A stretch of DNA of 64,000 nt from Sphingomonas sp. ATCC 31555 (GTDB lineage Bacteria; Pseudomonadota; Alphaproteobacteria; Sphingomonadales; Sphingomonadaceae). The DNA is taken from NCBI RefSeq assembly GCF_000282895.1, contig NZ_ALBQ01000039.1, forward strand, positions 1 to 64,000, read 5' to 3'. The position numbers were made by a program, and so were the translations under genes. Shown one piece after another: positions 34,070 to 43,075 of this stretch. Under the pieces are notes generated by a model that saw nothing but the letters and a program-made list of their open reading frames with translations, made no database searches and was not told the origin of the DNA. Position 1 is the first letter of the stretch, and every line of letters begins with the position of its first letter.

Positions 34070-34097
34070 TGTCAAGAGAAATAACCCATATGGTTAT
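34070..34097 (-). promoter_or_regulatory. Candidate GTA operon promoter with inverted-repeat operator
   Basis: On the minus strand TTGACA (34070-34075) is a perfect -35 box, about 120 bp before the g1 start; the matching -10 is not clear. Directly upstream lies ATAACC-CATAT-GGTTAT (34081-34097), a short inverted repeat suited to a dimeric regulator. The stretch is AT-rich against its surroundings. It also lies upstream of the divergent TonB receptor. Confidence 0.4.
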
Positions 34098-34215
34098 CTC
34101 ATCCGTAGTTTCACGGGGGCCGGCATGCGCTTGGTTTTCACGATTTGGTGATGCCTTTCCGGCTACTTAACCAGCCCTGCGGTGCCGTGGCGCCCGGTGG
34201 GAGGATGTCGGAAAA

Positions 34216-36945
34216 ATGTCGAAGTCCGCGTTGCTTGTCTCAGCCGCCGTCATGGCCGTTCTCGCCGCGCCCGCCGGTGCCCAGGATCTGCGCGGGTCGG
34301 CCGCCGACGCGAAGGACGCCGCCGAAGCGCCGCCGCCCAACAGCGCGGATATCGTCGTCACCGCCACCCGTCGTTCCGAACGGCTGTCGAACGTGCCGAT
34401 CGCCGTCTCCGCATTCAGCCAGCTGGCGCTGCAGAATTCCGGCGCCACGGATATCCGTCAGATGACGCAGCTCGCGCCGTCGCTGCTGGTCTCCTCCACC
34501 GGCTCCGAAGCCAATGCCGCCGCGCGCATTCGCGGCATCGGCACAGTGGGCGACAATCCCGGCCTCGAAAGCTCGGTCGCGGTGTTCATCGACGGCATCT
34601 ATCGCAGCCGCACCGGCTCCGGCCTCAACGATCTCGGCGAGATCGAACGCATCGAAGTGCTGCGCGGCCCACAGGGCACGCTGTCCGGCCGCAACTCCTC
34701 GGCGGGCGCGATCAGCATCTACACCAAGCTGCCCGAGTTCCAGTTCGGTGGCTTTGGCGAAGTGAGCTACGGCAATTACAATGCCGTGCGCCTGTCGGGC
34801 GCGCTCACCGGCCCGATCGTCAGCGAAGCCATCGCCTTCCGCCTCGACGGCGTCTATTCGAAGCGCGACGGCTTCCTGCGCGATGTCGTCAACAACACCG
34901 ATTACAACGATCGCAACCGCGTCTTCGTGCGCGGCCAGCTGCTGTTCAAGGTCAATCCCGATCTCGCGATCCGGCTGATCGCCGATTACACGCGGCGCGA
35001 CGAGAAATGCTGCGGCGCCGCCTATGTCGATACCGCAGAAAAGCTCGATGCCACGCCCGGCACCCCCGGCGATTTCGCGACCAACCCCGCTGGCAACCGC
35101 GTCACCGCCATCCTGCGCAGCATGGGCGGCGTGCTGCCCAGCGAAGGCGATCCCTATAACCGGCGGATCGCATTCACGCCCGGCCGGGCCTATTCGAACC
35201 TCACCACCGATTACGGCATTTCGTCGCGCGTCCGCTGGAACATCGGCGACACGCAGCTCACCTCGCTCACCGCCTATCGCGAGTACAAGTCGGGCGGCGC
35301 GGCGGACATCGATTATGGCAATCTCGATCTCGTCTATCGGCCGAACGACGGCAACAGCTATCGCCAGTTCCACACCTTCACGCACGAAAGCCGCTTCTCG
35401 GGCACGATCTTCGGCGACAAGCTCGATTGGCTGGTCGGCGGCTATTATGCGCACGAAAAGCTGCAGGTGGCGGATAATCTGCGCTTCGGCGCGCAATATG
35501 GCGCCTTCGCCGCGTGCCGGATGGTCGCCACGCTCAACCCGGCGGCGGCGCTGCGCGATCCCAGCCGCCCCGGCTGCCTCAGCGCGCTCGGCCGCGCCGC
35601 GCTTACCCCGGCGGTCGGCCCGCAGATCATCGGCGGCATCGATCGGCTGAGCACGCTCAACGATCGCGGCAGCGTGCGCGATCTCTACGATCAGACCAGC
35701 AACAACTGGGCGCTGTTCACGCACAACATCTACCGCTTTACCGATCGCTTCAACGTCACCCTGGGGCTCCGCTACACCCGCGAAGCCAAGTCGCTTGCCG
35801 CCGGTTTCAACAACAACAACACCATCTGCCCGGCGCAGCAGGCGGCGCTGGCGCCGCTGTTGCGCAGCACGAACGCCACGCTCCAGTCGCTCGCGGGTGC
35901 GCTGGTCACGCTCAGCTGCACCGGCAATTCCAGCTCGGCGATTACCGGCCTCGCCCTGAACGATCGGCTGAAGGAAGGCCAGCTGACCGGCACCGGCGTC
36001 CTCTCCTGGAAGGTCAACGACGACACGCTGGTCTATGGCTCCTATGCGCGCGGCTACAAGGCGGGCGGCTATAATCTCGATCGCTCGGATCTCACCGCCA
36101 CCGTGTTCGGCACGCCCGTGGCGGGCGATGTGCGCAACCTGCGCTTCGATCCCGAAACCGTGAACGCCTATGAGCTCGGCCTGAAATACAGCGCGCACAA
36201 GCTCACCGCCAATGTCGCGCTCTATCGCTCCGAATTCACCAATTTCCAGCTGAACACCTTCAACGGCACCAATTTCATCGTCCAGAATATCGGCGGCTGC
36301 AGCACGTCGCTGAACGGCACCGATCGCGACAATTCCTCCACCACCGGCGCCTGCACCGGCAAGGTCGGCAAGGGCGTGGTGACGCAGGGCGTCGAACTCG
36401 AAGTCGGCCTCACGCCCACGCATGATTTCAGCGTCAATCTCGGCTACACGCTGGCCGACGCGAAATACCGGCGCGATCTGGTGGGCAGCAAGGCGGGCGA
36501 GCCGCTCAACGCCGCGCTGTTCCTGCTGTCGGGCAGCCAGATGTCGAACGCGCCGCGCCACACCGTGACCAGCGCGGTCACCTGGACGCCGGCGCTCGGC
36601 GGATCGGGGCTTACCGGGCTGCTCTATGTCGATGGCCGCCTGACCAGCGACTATAACACCGGATCGGATCTGTTCGCGGAGAAGCTGCAGGACGGCTTCT
36701 TCCTGATGAACGCCCGCATCGGCGTGCGCGGCAAGGACGAGCGCTGGGCGCTCGAACTGTGGGCGCAGAACCTGCTCGATACCAACTATCAGCAGGTTGC
36801 GTTCAACCTGCCCTTCCAGGGCGCGGGCAGCCGGTCGCAGGTCCAGGCCTTCGGCGCGCCTGCCTTTGCCACCGCCAACACGCTGTTCGGCTCCTTCCTC
36901 GCCGAGCCGCGCACCTACGGCCTCACCCTGCGCTCGCGCTTCTAG
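34216..36945 (+). CDS. TonB-dependent receptor
   Basis: A 909-residue outer-membrane receptor. Signal peptide MSKSALLVSAAVMAVLAAPAG, TonB-box region ADIVVTATRR, plug (LSNVPIAVSAFSQ, ARIRGIGTVGDNPG, VFIDGIYRSRTG, IERIEVLRGPQGTLSGRNSSAGAI) and a barrel ending GLTLRSRF. The plug style is that of the sphingomonad receptors for carbohydrates, aromatics or metal complexes, not specifically siderophores. Two cysteine pairs are present in loops (DEKCCGAAY; NIGGCSTSL with GACTGK). Its ligand cannot be inferred from neighbours: downstream genes belong to a different-looking island. Confidence 0.9.
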   Translation: MSKSALLVSAAVMAVLAAPAGAQDLRGSAADAKDAAEAPPPNSADIVVTATRRSERLSNVPIAVSAFSQLALQNSGATDIRQMTQLAPSLLVSSTGSEANAAARIRGIGTVGDNPGLESSVAVFIDGIYRSRTGSGLNDLGEIERIEVLRGPQGTLSGRNSSAGAISIYTKLPEFQFGGFGEVSYGNYNAVRLSGALTGPIVSEAIAFRLDGVYSKRDGFLRDVVNNTDYNDRNRVFVRGQLLFKVNPDLAIRLIADYTRRDEKCCGAAYVDTAEKLDATPGTPGDFATNPAGNRVTAILRSMGGVLPSEGDPYNRRIAFTPGRAYSNLTTDYGISSRVRWNIGDTQLTSLTAYREYKSGGAADIDYGNLDLVYRPNDGNSYRQFHTFTHESRFSGTIFGDKLDWLVGGYYAHEKLQVADNLRFGAQYGAFAACRMVATLNPAAALRDPSRPGCLSALGRAALTPAVGPQIIGGIDRLSTLNDRGSVRDLYDQTSNNWALFTHNIYRFTDRFNVTLGLRYTREAKSLAAGFNNNNTICPAQQAALAPLLRSTNATLQSLAGALVTLSCTGNSSSAITGLALNDRLKEGQLTGTGVLSWKVNDDTLVYGSYARGYKAGGYNLDRSDLTATVFGTPVAGDVRNLRFDPETVNAYELGLKYSAHKLTANVALYRSEFTNFQLNTFNGTNFIVQNIGGCSTSLNGTDRDNSSTTGACTGKVGKGVVTQGVELEVGLTPTHDFSVNLGYTLADAKYRRDLVGSKAGEPLNAALFLLSGSQMSNAPRHTVTSAVTWTPALGGSGLTGLLYVDGRLTSDYNTGSDLFAEKLQDGFFLMNARIGVRGKDERWALELWAQNLLDTNYQQVAFNLPFQGAGSRSQVQAFGAPAFATANTLFGSFLAEPRTYGLTLRSRF

Positions 36946-37187
36946 GCCGCGGACGGGCGGCTTCGGTAGGACAGGAATCGCGATCCCGATCGTTCAGCGT
37001 TGCGATCGCGGCACCCGAAACCTGCCGTTGGTTCCTCTCCGAAGGCAGAGGTTGGGACTTAGCTGTCATCCGCAATGGCTGAAACGATCATCAAAGCTCA
37101 CGGGCGGCGAGGATATCGACGATCGGTCAGCCAGCCTTCATTAGAGGCGTGCTGGTTTGGTGCCGCACCGTTCGGTATCCTCGTGAA

Positions 37188-38276
37188 ATGAACCTAGGCC
37201 AACTCGACGCCGCGATACGAGCGGGAGCTATCAGCACCATTTTGCTGCTGGCTTGGCTCCTGCTTTGCCAGCGCCGAAGGGTCGGCTTGCCAGCCGCTCT
37301 GTTCCCTCCGTTGGCGCTTTGTCTGGCCGGGTTCGTCATCAGCAATACGCCGATCGCCGCGCTCGCCCCGGCCGGTATCGTCGGCACCGTCGCTCACACC
37401 GCGAGCGGTTTCACCGTCATCTTCTTATGGTGGTTTTGCCTGTCGTGCTTCGACAGCCGTTTCAGGTTGAGAGGCGGCGTACTGGGCATCGGCCTCGCCT
37501 GGGCGGCCATTGCGGCGCTGGACCGCGGACTGCTCGGTGACGTATTTGCGGGTAAGGGGCTGTCCCTCCTGCTCGTGCCGCTGGGCTTTGCGATCATCGG
37601 CCACATGGTCTGGAGGCTTCTGGCCGAACGGCAGGGCGATCTGATCGAGCAACGCCACCACGCCCGGATCCTGGTCGCGGCCCTGCTCGGCGGAATGCTG
37701 TTCATCGACTTGGCGGCCGACGCGCTATTTGGCTTTGCCTGGCGGCCCCTTGCGTTCGCCCTGACGCAAAACGCAATGATTTTTGCCTTCGGGCTATGGC
37801 TATCAGGCAAACTGCTCGACGTTCGTGCCGACATCCTGACCTTCGGCGTCAGGGAAGAAAGGCGGACATCGGCCGAGGCTTTACCTTTGGCGGTTCCCCG
37901 CCGTAGCGACGGACTGCACTGCCGGCTGTCCGTCCTGATGGACACCGAGAAGGTGTTCCTCGATCCCCAACTGACCTTCGCGACTTTCGCAGACCGCATG
38001 GGAGCGCCGGAGCGTACCGTGCGGACCCTGATCAATCACGAGCTGGGCTACGATCATTTCCGTACCTTCCTGAACCATTATCGGGTCGCGGAGGCGCGTC
38101 GGTTGCTCAGCGATCCGAGCCGGACCGACAAACTCATCACCATCGCTTTCGACAGCGGTTTCGCATCGCTCGCCAGCTTCAACCGTGCGTTCCTTGCGAT
38201 CGAGGGGTGCGCCCCTAGCGATTATCGCCGTCAGAACCAACCAGGCGGCACAAACCTGGCAAATGCCGGTATCTGA
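37188..38276 (+). CDS. AraC-family regulator with N-terminal membrane domain
   Basis: A 362-residue protein. The first 220 residues hold about seven hydrophobic segments (ISTILLLAWLLLC, VIFLWWFCLSCF, GLSLLLVPLGFAIIGHMVW, LVAALLGGMLFIDLAADALFG). The C-terminal 100 residues form the AraC DNA-binding domain: LTFATFADRMGAPERTVRTLINHELGYDHFRTFLNHYRVAEARRLL and ITIAFDSGFASLASFNRAFLAIEGCAPSDYRRQ. It is a membrane-bound sensor-regulator whose signal is unknown. ATG at 37188 gives a clean N-terminus, without a strong ribosome-binding site. GC content is lower than in the flanking core genes. Confidence 0.87.
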   Translation: MNLGQLDAAIRAGAISTILLLAWLLLCQRRRVGLPAALFPPLALCLAGFVISNTPIAALAPAGIVGTVAHTASGFTVIFLWWFCLSCFDSRFRLRGGVLGIGLAWAAIAALDRGLLGDVFAGKGLSLLLVPLGFAIIGHMVWRLLAERQGDLIEQRHHARILVAALLGGMLFIDLAADALFGFAWRPLAFALTQNAMIFAFGLWLSGKLLDVRADILTFGVREERRTSAEALPLAVPRRSDGLHCRLSVLMDTEKVFLDPQLTFATFADRMGAPERTVRTLINHELGYDHFRTFLNHYRVAEARRLLSDPSRTDKLITIAFDSGFASLASFNRAFLAIEGCAPSDYRRQNQPGGTNLANAGI

Positions 38277-38357
38277 GGAGCGAAATGCCGGCTTCTGAGA
38301 AGGCGGATCGTCGCGGCGGAGATAGCATGCCTCCTTTCACAGTATAAGGGCGCGCGG

Positions 38358-39071
38358 GTGAACGGACTGATGGGCTTGGGGGGAGTGCTGGTAATCCTCC
38401 TCGTTCTGGGAACGATGATGGGGTGCGTCGATCGACGACGCTTCTCGCCCCGCTGGCTGCTGATCGCGGCACTGCTGGTCGCGGTCAACGATGCGCTTCT
38501 TACCCGCTTTTACGGATTCCTGCCCGATCTGATCGGCGGCGACTGGAACTGGCAGGGCAAGCTCCTGGCCTTGGCCGCCACCCTCGCCATTGCCGCACTG
38601 CCGGCGTTCGGTTTTCACCGGGTCGGCTTCACTACGGCACAGGCACCTGGCAGCCTGAAGGCCGCGGTACCGGTCGCGATGCTCTACTGCGCCGTCTTCG
38701 TTGTCATTGCCATGGCGTTTCCCGGCGGCCGGTCCAGCGGCGAAGAGATCGCCTTCCAATTGATCATGCCGGGTTTGGAGGAGGAGCCGTTCTACCGGGG
38801 CATTCTGCTGTTCGCACTCGACCGGGCTTTCACCGGCAGGAAACGTCTCCTCGGCGTCGATTGGGGATGGGGCGCCGTGCTGTCATGTGTCCTGTTCGGG
38901 ATCGCGCATGCCTTCGGCTTCTCTCATGGCAGCTTCTCCTTCGATCCTATCACGATGGCGCTGACGGCAATCCCGTCGTTCATCGCCATCTGGCTTCGCC
39001 TGCGGACGGGAAGTCTGTTCTTGCCGGTCCTACTGCACAATTTTGGCAACTCGTTCTCGCTCCTCGCCTGA
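38358..39071 (+). CDS. CPBP family intramembrane glutamic endopeptidase
   Basis: A 237-residue membrane protein with about seven hydrophobic helices. The three CPBP (CAAX protease/bacteriocin-processing) motifs are present: EEEPFYRG (about residue 140), FGIAHAFGFSH (about 178) and HNFGNS (about 229), including the paired glutamates and histidines of the active site. The start is GTG with AAGGG eight bases upstream. It follows the membrane AraC regulator by 81 bp and may be its target or partner; that pairing is inference. Confidence 0.87.
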   Translation: MNGLMGLGGVLVILLVLGTMMGCVDRRRFSPRWLLIAALLVAVNDALLTRFYGFLPDLIGGDWNWQGKLLALAATLAIAALPAFGFHRVGFTTAQAPGSLKAAVPVAMLYCAVFVVIAMAFPGGRSSGEEIAFQLIMPGLEEEPFYRGILLFALDRAFTGRKRLLGVDWGWGAVLSCVLFGIAHAFGFSHGSFSFDPITMALTAIPSFIAIWLRLRTGSLFLPVLLHNFGNSFSLLA

Positions 39072-39488
39072 TGCGTTTTCCCGGAACGCCACGTCGAAGG
39101 TAGGAAACGGAACCGCCACGGGTTCTCTACCGGAAGTGTCGAGAAACCATGAGGATCGATGGAGCCGAAGCTCCTGGGGGACACACGTAGATTGCCATCA
39201 GCACTGCCGATAATCGCTTTCGGCATGTGCGGTCTTTCCCGCTACCGAACGGGAATGGCGTATGCTGGTCGAATGCCGCCGGGAGCGATGTGCTTTGGGA
39301 CTTTGCTGTCGTTCCACTGTCACTTGTCGCACGTCGGCTATCGTCAGAAGCCGACGTTCAACTTTCGCCCGACCGGCACCTCGGAACGTCAGAAGCTGGG
39401 CCGGGAGCCGACAGACCGTTTTCGGGAGTGATGTCGGGAATAGCCGCTATTTCAGCCGACAGACTCTCCATCGATCGTGGAACAAACG
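39072..39488. other. Gene-free stretch of 417 bp
   Basis: Three overlapping short frames are open here, but none has a ribosome-binding site, a recognisable domain or core-like codon use. Short inverted pieces such as CGGTCTTTCCCGC/GGGAATGGCG and several TCGG/CCGA blocks occur. I see no RNA gene. It probably is decayed intergenic DNA of the island. Confidence 0.5.
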
Positions 39489-41174
39489 TCAGCGGTACCG
39501 ATACAATCGAACCCGATAGACCTTCCGGTCGGCGGCATCCCCGGAAAACAGGCGCAGCGACTGACCTTGACCGGTTTCATCGCCGTTGAGGCGCCGGCCG
39601 GTCACCATCCGGCCGTCCCTCAAAAGCTGTTCGTCGATACTCTCGATCCCGACGATCGGCGCGCCGGGGCGATCGGTAGTGAAGCTAAGCTGCGAATCGC
39701 CGCTGCCAACGACGATGAACTCGTCTGCCGCTGTCTGCATGAACATCGCGGCGATGCGGCTCATCTGATCGACATCTCCCTTGGGGCCGCCCGCCCGGCT
39801 CATATTCACGATGTAGTCGCCAATCCGACCGCGACCAGCGCGTTGTGCGCCGCCTTCCATGATGACGGTCGTGATCTGGCCGTCCGCCTGTTTCTGAAGG
39901 ATCATCGGAGCAAGGGGCGCAAGTTGTCCATAGAGCGCGGCCATGGCCGGATCTCCGTCGCCTGCGGCGCTAAGCCCGATGCTGGCGTCGCCCTGAAGTA
40001 CGACGCCCTGACCATCAATTCCAAATGGCGAGAAGCCAATCGCCTTAAGCGTGCCGTAGCTGAAAAGTGCGTTGGCCGCACCGGCTGCCCCGCCCCGCGC
40101 CTCCGGGACGAGCAACGGATTGTCGCGACGGGCATATTGTGACGACCAGTTTACGTAATCCTCGAAATAGATATCGGGGGCTAGAAAATCCAGCGATGGC
40201 GCGCCGGCCTTGTAGACGTCGATCGCGAAGGGCAGCGGTCCGCCAGAATTATACTGTCCGGGCTCGTAGTTCGGCCGGATAAGCGCAGCGTTGGTGAACA
40301 TCGGCAGCGCATGTTCCGCCTTCCCGGCGGCGGTCACTTTTTCGATGAAGGTTGCATAGGCCCAGGACATGAAAAGCGAATCCGTCATGCTGGTATCGCC
40401 GAATACCTCCTGCCAAGTTCCGGTCGTATGTGCGCCTGCGGCTTCCCAGGCGGTTCGAAGCTCCGGATGCAGCCTCGTGCGGCGTTCGGTGAGGTGGCGC
40501 ATCAACGCATCGGGCACCTGGCCCTTGAAGGCTGCTTCGGCTGCAGGGGAATGATCGCGCGATTCCGGGATGATGCCGACTTCGTTCTCGACCTGCATCA
40601 TCAGCACCGTGTGCTGTGTGCCGTCGACCTTGCGGATATGGCGCATGAGCTGAGCAAAGGCGCGGGCATCGGCGTCACGCGAGGTTGCTGAAAAGGGCGA
40701 TAGCCGCTCGGTCCCTCGGCCATCGCTGGCCTGTACGCGGGGGAAGCGTTCTTGATCACGCTTCACCCATGCAGGGACGTAGCTGGAATAAGTATTCTTC
40801 CATGCGCCGAACCACAGGATGACGATGCGCAAGTCATTTTCGCGCGCGCCCTTTAGCAGCCCGTCGACATTGCTGAAGTCGAATCGGCCCTCCTCCGGCT
40901 CAATCGTTTCCCAGGCAACGGGAACAAGAACGGTATTAAGGTTCATCGACTTCAGCTTGGGCCAGATCGGCGCCATGAAGGCCAAATCGCTGCTGCTGGA
41001 GTTCCGCGTCTCACCGCCCAGCACCAGATAGGGTTTGCCGTCAACGATGAGCTGCGTCGCTTCGCCCCGCCGCTCCAGATGAGGTGCGGCCGAGGACTGT
41101 GCCTGTGCGATCGCCGCGCATGGAGTTGTCAGGCCGGTTACGATCAAGGCAAGTGCGGTAAACAGGCTACGCAT
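39489..41174 (-). CDS. GH35-like glycosidase with DUF5597 C-terminal region
   Basis: A 561-residue exported enzyme. A signal peptide (MRSLFTALALIVTGLTTPCAAIA) precedes a TIM-barrel with KPYLVLGGETRNSSS, VLVPVAWETIEPEEGRFDFSNVDGLL and MMQVENEVGII, where the Glu of ENEVG is the expected acid/base, and PEARGG holds the likely nucleophile Glu. The last 150 residues match the DUF5597 domain found with GH35 beta-galactosidases. It likely removes beta-galactosyl groups from oligosaccharides outside the inner membrane. GGAGGGGG precedes the ATG at 41174. Confidence 0.87.
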   Translation of the reverse strand: MRSLFTALALIVTGLTTPCAAIAQAQSSAAPHLERRGEATQLIVDGKPYLVLGGETRNSSSSDLAFMAPIWPKLKSMNLNTVLVPVAWETIEPEEGRFDFSNVDGLLKGARENDLRIVILWFGAWKNTYSSYVPAWVKRDQERFPRVQASDGRGTERLSPFSATSRDADARAFAQLMRHIRKVDGTQHTVLMMQVENEVGIIPESRDHSPAAEAAFKGQVPDALMRHLTERRTRLHPELRTAWEAAGAHTTGTWQEVFGDTSMTDSLFMSWAYATFIEKVTAAGKAEHALPMFTNAALIRPNYEPGQYNSGGPLPFAIDVYKAGAPSLDFLAPDIYFEDYVNWSSQYARRDNPLLVPEARGGAAGAANALFSYGTLKAIGFSPFGIDGQGVVLQGDASIGLSAAGDGDPAMAALYGQLAPLAPMILQKQADGQITTVIMEGGAQRAGRGRIGDYIVNMSRAGGPKGDVDQMSRIAAMFMQTAADEFIVVGSGDSQLSFTTDRPGAPIVGIESIDEQLLRDGRMVTGRRLNGDETGQGQSLRLFSGDAADRKVYRVRLYRYR

Positions 41175-41850
41175 TCGGTCCCCCTCCGGCTGGCGCACGC
41201 TGGATTTTTCGACATCCTAACGGCTTGTTGCTGCTGATAAGGCAATTTCGAAAAGAAGATTGGCACGACAAAGTTCTTAAACACCACGCCACCCTAGATC
41301 GGCAACCGGCCTGACCGGCGCGGGCTACATTTTCGAGCATGAATACGCCTGCCACCTTCTTGTACGCGTGAACGGGCGTAATCAGCTCTGGGCAAAATTG
41401 CAGGGTTTATATGCTTGCTATGAAGCCCAGTTGCCGTGCTGAGCGGCCTGCAGTTCATTGGTGTGTCGCAGAATCGAATTCGTGCGCCCCACTGCATCCC
41501 TGGACTGGCCGAGAGAGCCAAGACGCACGTTCCCGATCGCCGCGCTCAGGCGCAACCTCGTTTGTCGCTTTAGATGCGCGGGCCGGATCGAGGACGATCG
41601 CGATGACTATGACCAGCTTCAGTTGGCGCTGACAGCGGCGGCCGTCTAATGGGAGCCGACGGCCAACGTTGGCCATTCGCGGCTGCCCTCGCTGATAGAT
41701 GAACGAATGTCGGCTTTCACGCGGTCGCTTCAATCAATGAAACGACCGAGTATGGGGCGCAAAGCCGACCGGCCAATTTGCGCTACCCGAATGGCGGGTT
41801 TCAGACAAAGCCGGCGTTCGCATCAGCGACGCTGAATGTCTTGAGCCGGT
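41175..41850. other. Gene-free stretch upstream of the IS remnant
   Basis: About 680 bp without a credible gene. GC content is lower than in core genes. Short frames on both strands lack ribosome-binding sites and domains. A plus-strand frame ending at 41649 has an acidic, Gln-rich tail (DRDDYDQLQLALTAAAV) that could be the worn 3' end of a lost gene. Confidence 0.45.
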
Positions 41851-42021
41851 CGATTGTGTTGAAAAACTCCGTGAGCGGCTGACCGACAGCGATGGAGTGC
41901 AACATGAATTCGCACGGACCACCTGACCAATTATCAAACTACAACTGGCGAGCTATTTTAGCATCGATATTTCAGTGCTGACCACCATGATCGGCCCGCG
42001 AAGAGTTTTTCAACACAATCG
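41851..42021. mobile_element. IS remnant or MITE with 19-bp inverted ends
   Basis: CGATTGTGTTGAAAAACTC at 41851-41869 has a perfect inverted copy at 42003-42021. The 133 bp between them is AT-rich and has no gene. Ends with GAGTTTTTCAACA are familiar from bacterial insertion sequences, so this is probably an internally deleted copy; the family cannot be named from ends alone. Confidence 0.65.
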
Positions 42022-42148
42022 GTCGCCTGCTGCCGCAGAACGTTCACCCGCCGCTCGTCACCGCCCACTCGCGGTAAGCGTTGACTGCAGTCCTCGGCAA
42101 CGCGCGCCGTGTTCCGGTGCCGAGGGCCGGCACCGGGACGACGCTCCT

Positions 42149-42883
42149 TCAGTCTTGCCGGCGCAGGAAGACGGTGACGCGGGCCTCGCCTTGGGGCCCC
42201 GGAACGGCGCGCAGATCCGTTGCCACGATCTTGAATCCGGCCCCCGCGAGCCGCTCGCGCAAGGCGTCGCTTCGAACCCCGGCCTTGGCGCGCTTCACCG
42301 CGCCGGGCGGCACACTGCCCTCGACGCGGCACAACGTCGCGGCACATTGGACTGCGTTCGATTGAACGCCGTCGACCAGCGCGAAAAGCGCCCAGACCCG
42401 CAGCTCGGACGGTGCCGCCCACTCGGTGTCGCGCGCCTCTGCGGCGAAGCGGGCCTGATAGGGTGCGAGCGGGGATGCAGCCTGCGCGGACGCTGCCGGC
42501 GGTCGCGGCGGAGAAGCGATCTGCGTAGCGACAAAGGCTAGGGCAGCAACGGCGGTGATGACGAACATGATAATGAAGCTCCTCGGCCCCCGGCGAGCCA
42601 CCATGACCGCGCCGGGCGCCTGCGGTTCTGCGTCGGCCAAACCATGCCCCGGAACCTCCATTTCCTTGTCCCAATTTTCTTGGGCGGCAAGGCGGCGGGC
42701 AAGCTCGCGGCTGCTGGCGGCGCCCGTCTTGCGGCGCGCCTCGCGCAGTCGCTCGTTGACGGCATGGATGGAGAGATTCATCGCCGCTGCGATGGATTTC
42801 GTGGTGTGGCCCTTGGCCAACAGCGCGAGCACCTGGCGTTCGGCCGGACTCAAGCGCGGCAACGGGTCCGGGGACGACGACAT
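42149..42883 (-). CDS. LuxR-type HTH protein tethered to the membrane
   Basis: A 244-residue protein. The N-terminal HTH (LSPAERQVLALLAKGHTTKSIAAAMNLSIHAVNERLREARRKTG) is of the LuxR/FixJ type. A transmembrane helix follows at about residues 100-122 (FIIMFVITAVAALAFVATQIA), then a periplasmic part with one Cys pair (VQCAATLCRVEG) and VTVFLRRQD at the end. This arrangement, cytosolic DNA-binding domain first and periplasmic domain last, is ToxR-like in topology. Signal and targets unknown. Confidence 0.78.
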   Translation of the reverse strand: MSSSPDPLPRLSPAERQVLALLAKGHTTKSIAAAMNLSIHAVNERLREARRKTGAASSRELARRLAAQENWDKEMEVPGHGLADAEPQAPGAVMVARRGPRSFIIMFVITAVAALAFVATQIASPPRPPAASAQAASPLAPYQARFAAEARDTEWAAPSELRVWALFALVDGVQSNAVQCAATLCRVEGSVPPGAVKRAKAGVRSDALRERLAGAGFKIVATDLRAVPGPQGEARVTVFLRRQD

Positions 42884-43075
42884 GGCACAGGTATCGCCGC
42901 CGATCGCGCCCGCGACAAGACGCAAGGTTGCGCGCTCCGCGAACGGTCAAATCCGGTCGGCAAGTGTCGCACGACGGGCCGGCGTAACAACAGCGATGCT
43001 TATCTGTGTCCCGAACGCGGTCAGGTCCGCGCCCCCGCGTTCCGCCGGTCAGGCGGGTCGCCCTGGGTTTACGCC

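Noticed and set aside
34240..36561. 773-codon minus-strand frame across the second TonB receptor
   Set aside because: Antisense to a well-supported receptor; no recognised motif.
39159..39431. Short plus-strand frames after the CPBP gene
   Set aside because: No ribosome-binding site, no family resemblance, and several overlapping frames are equally open.
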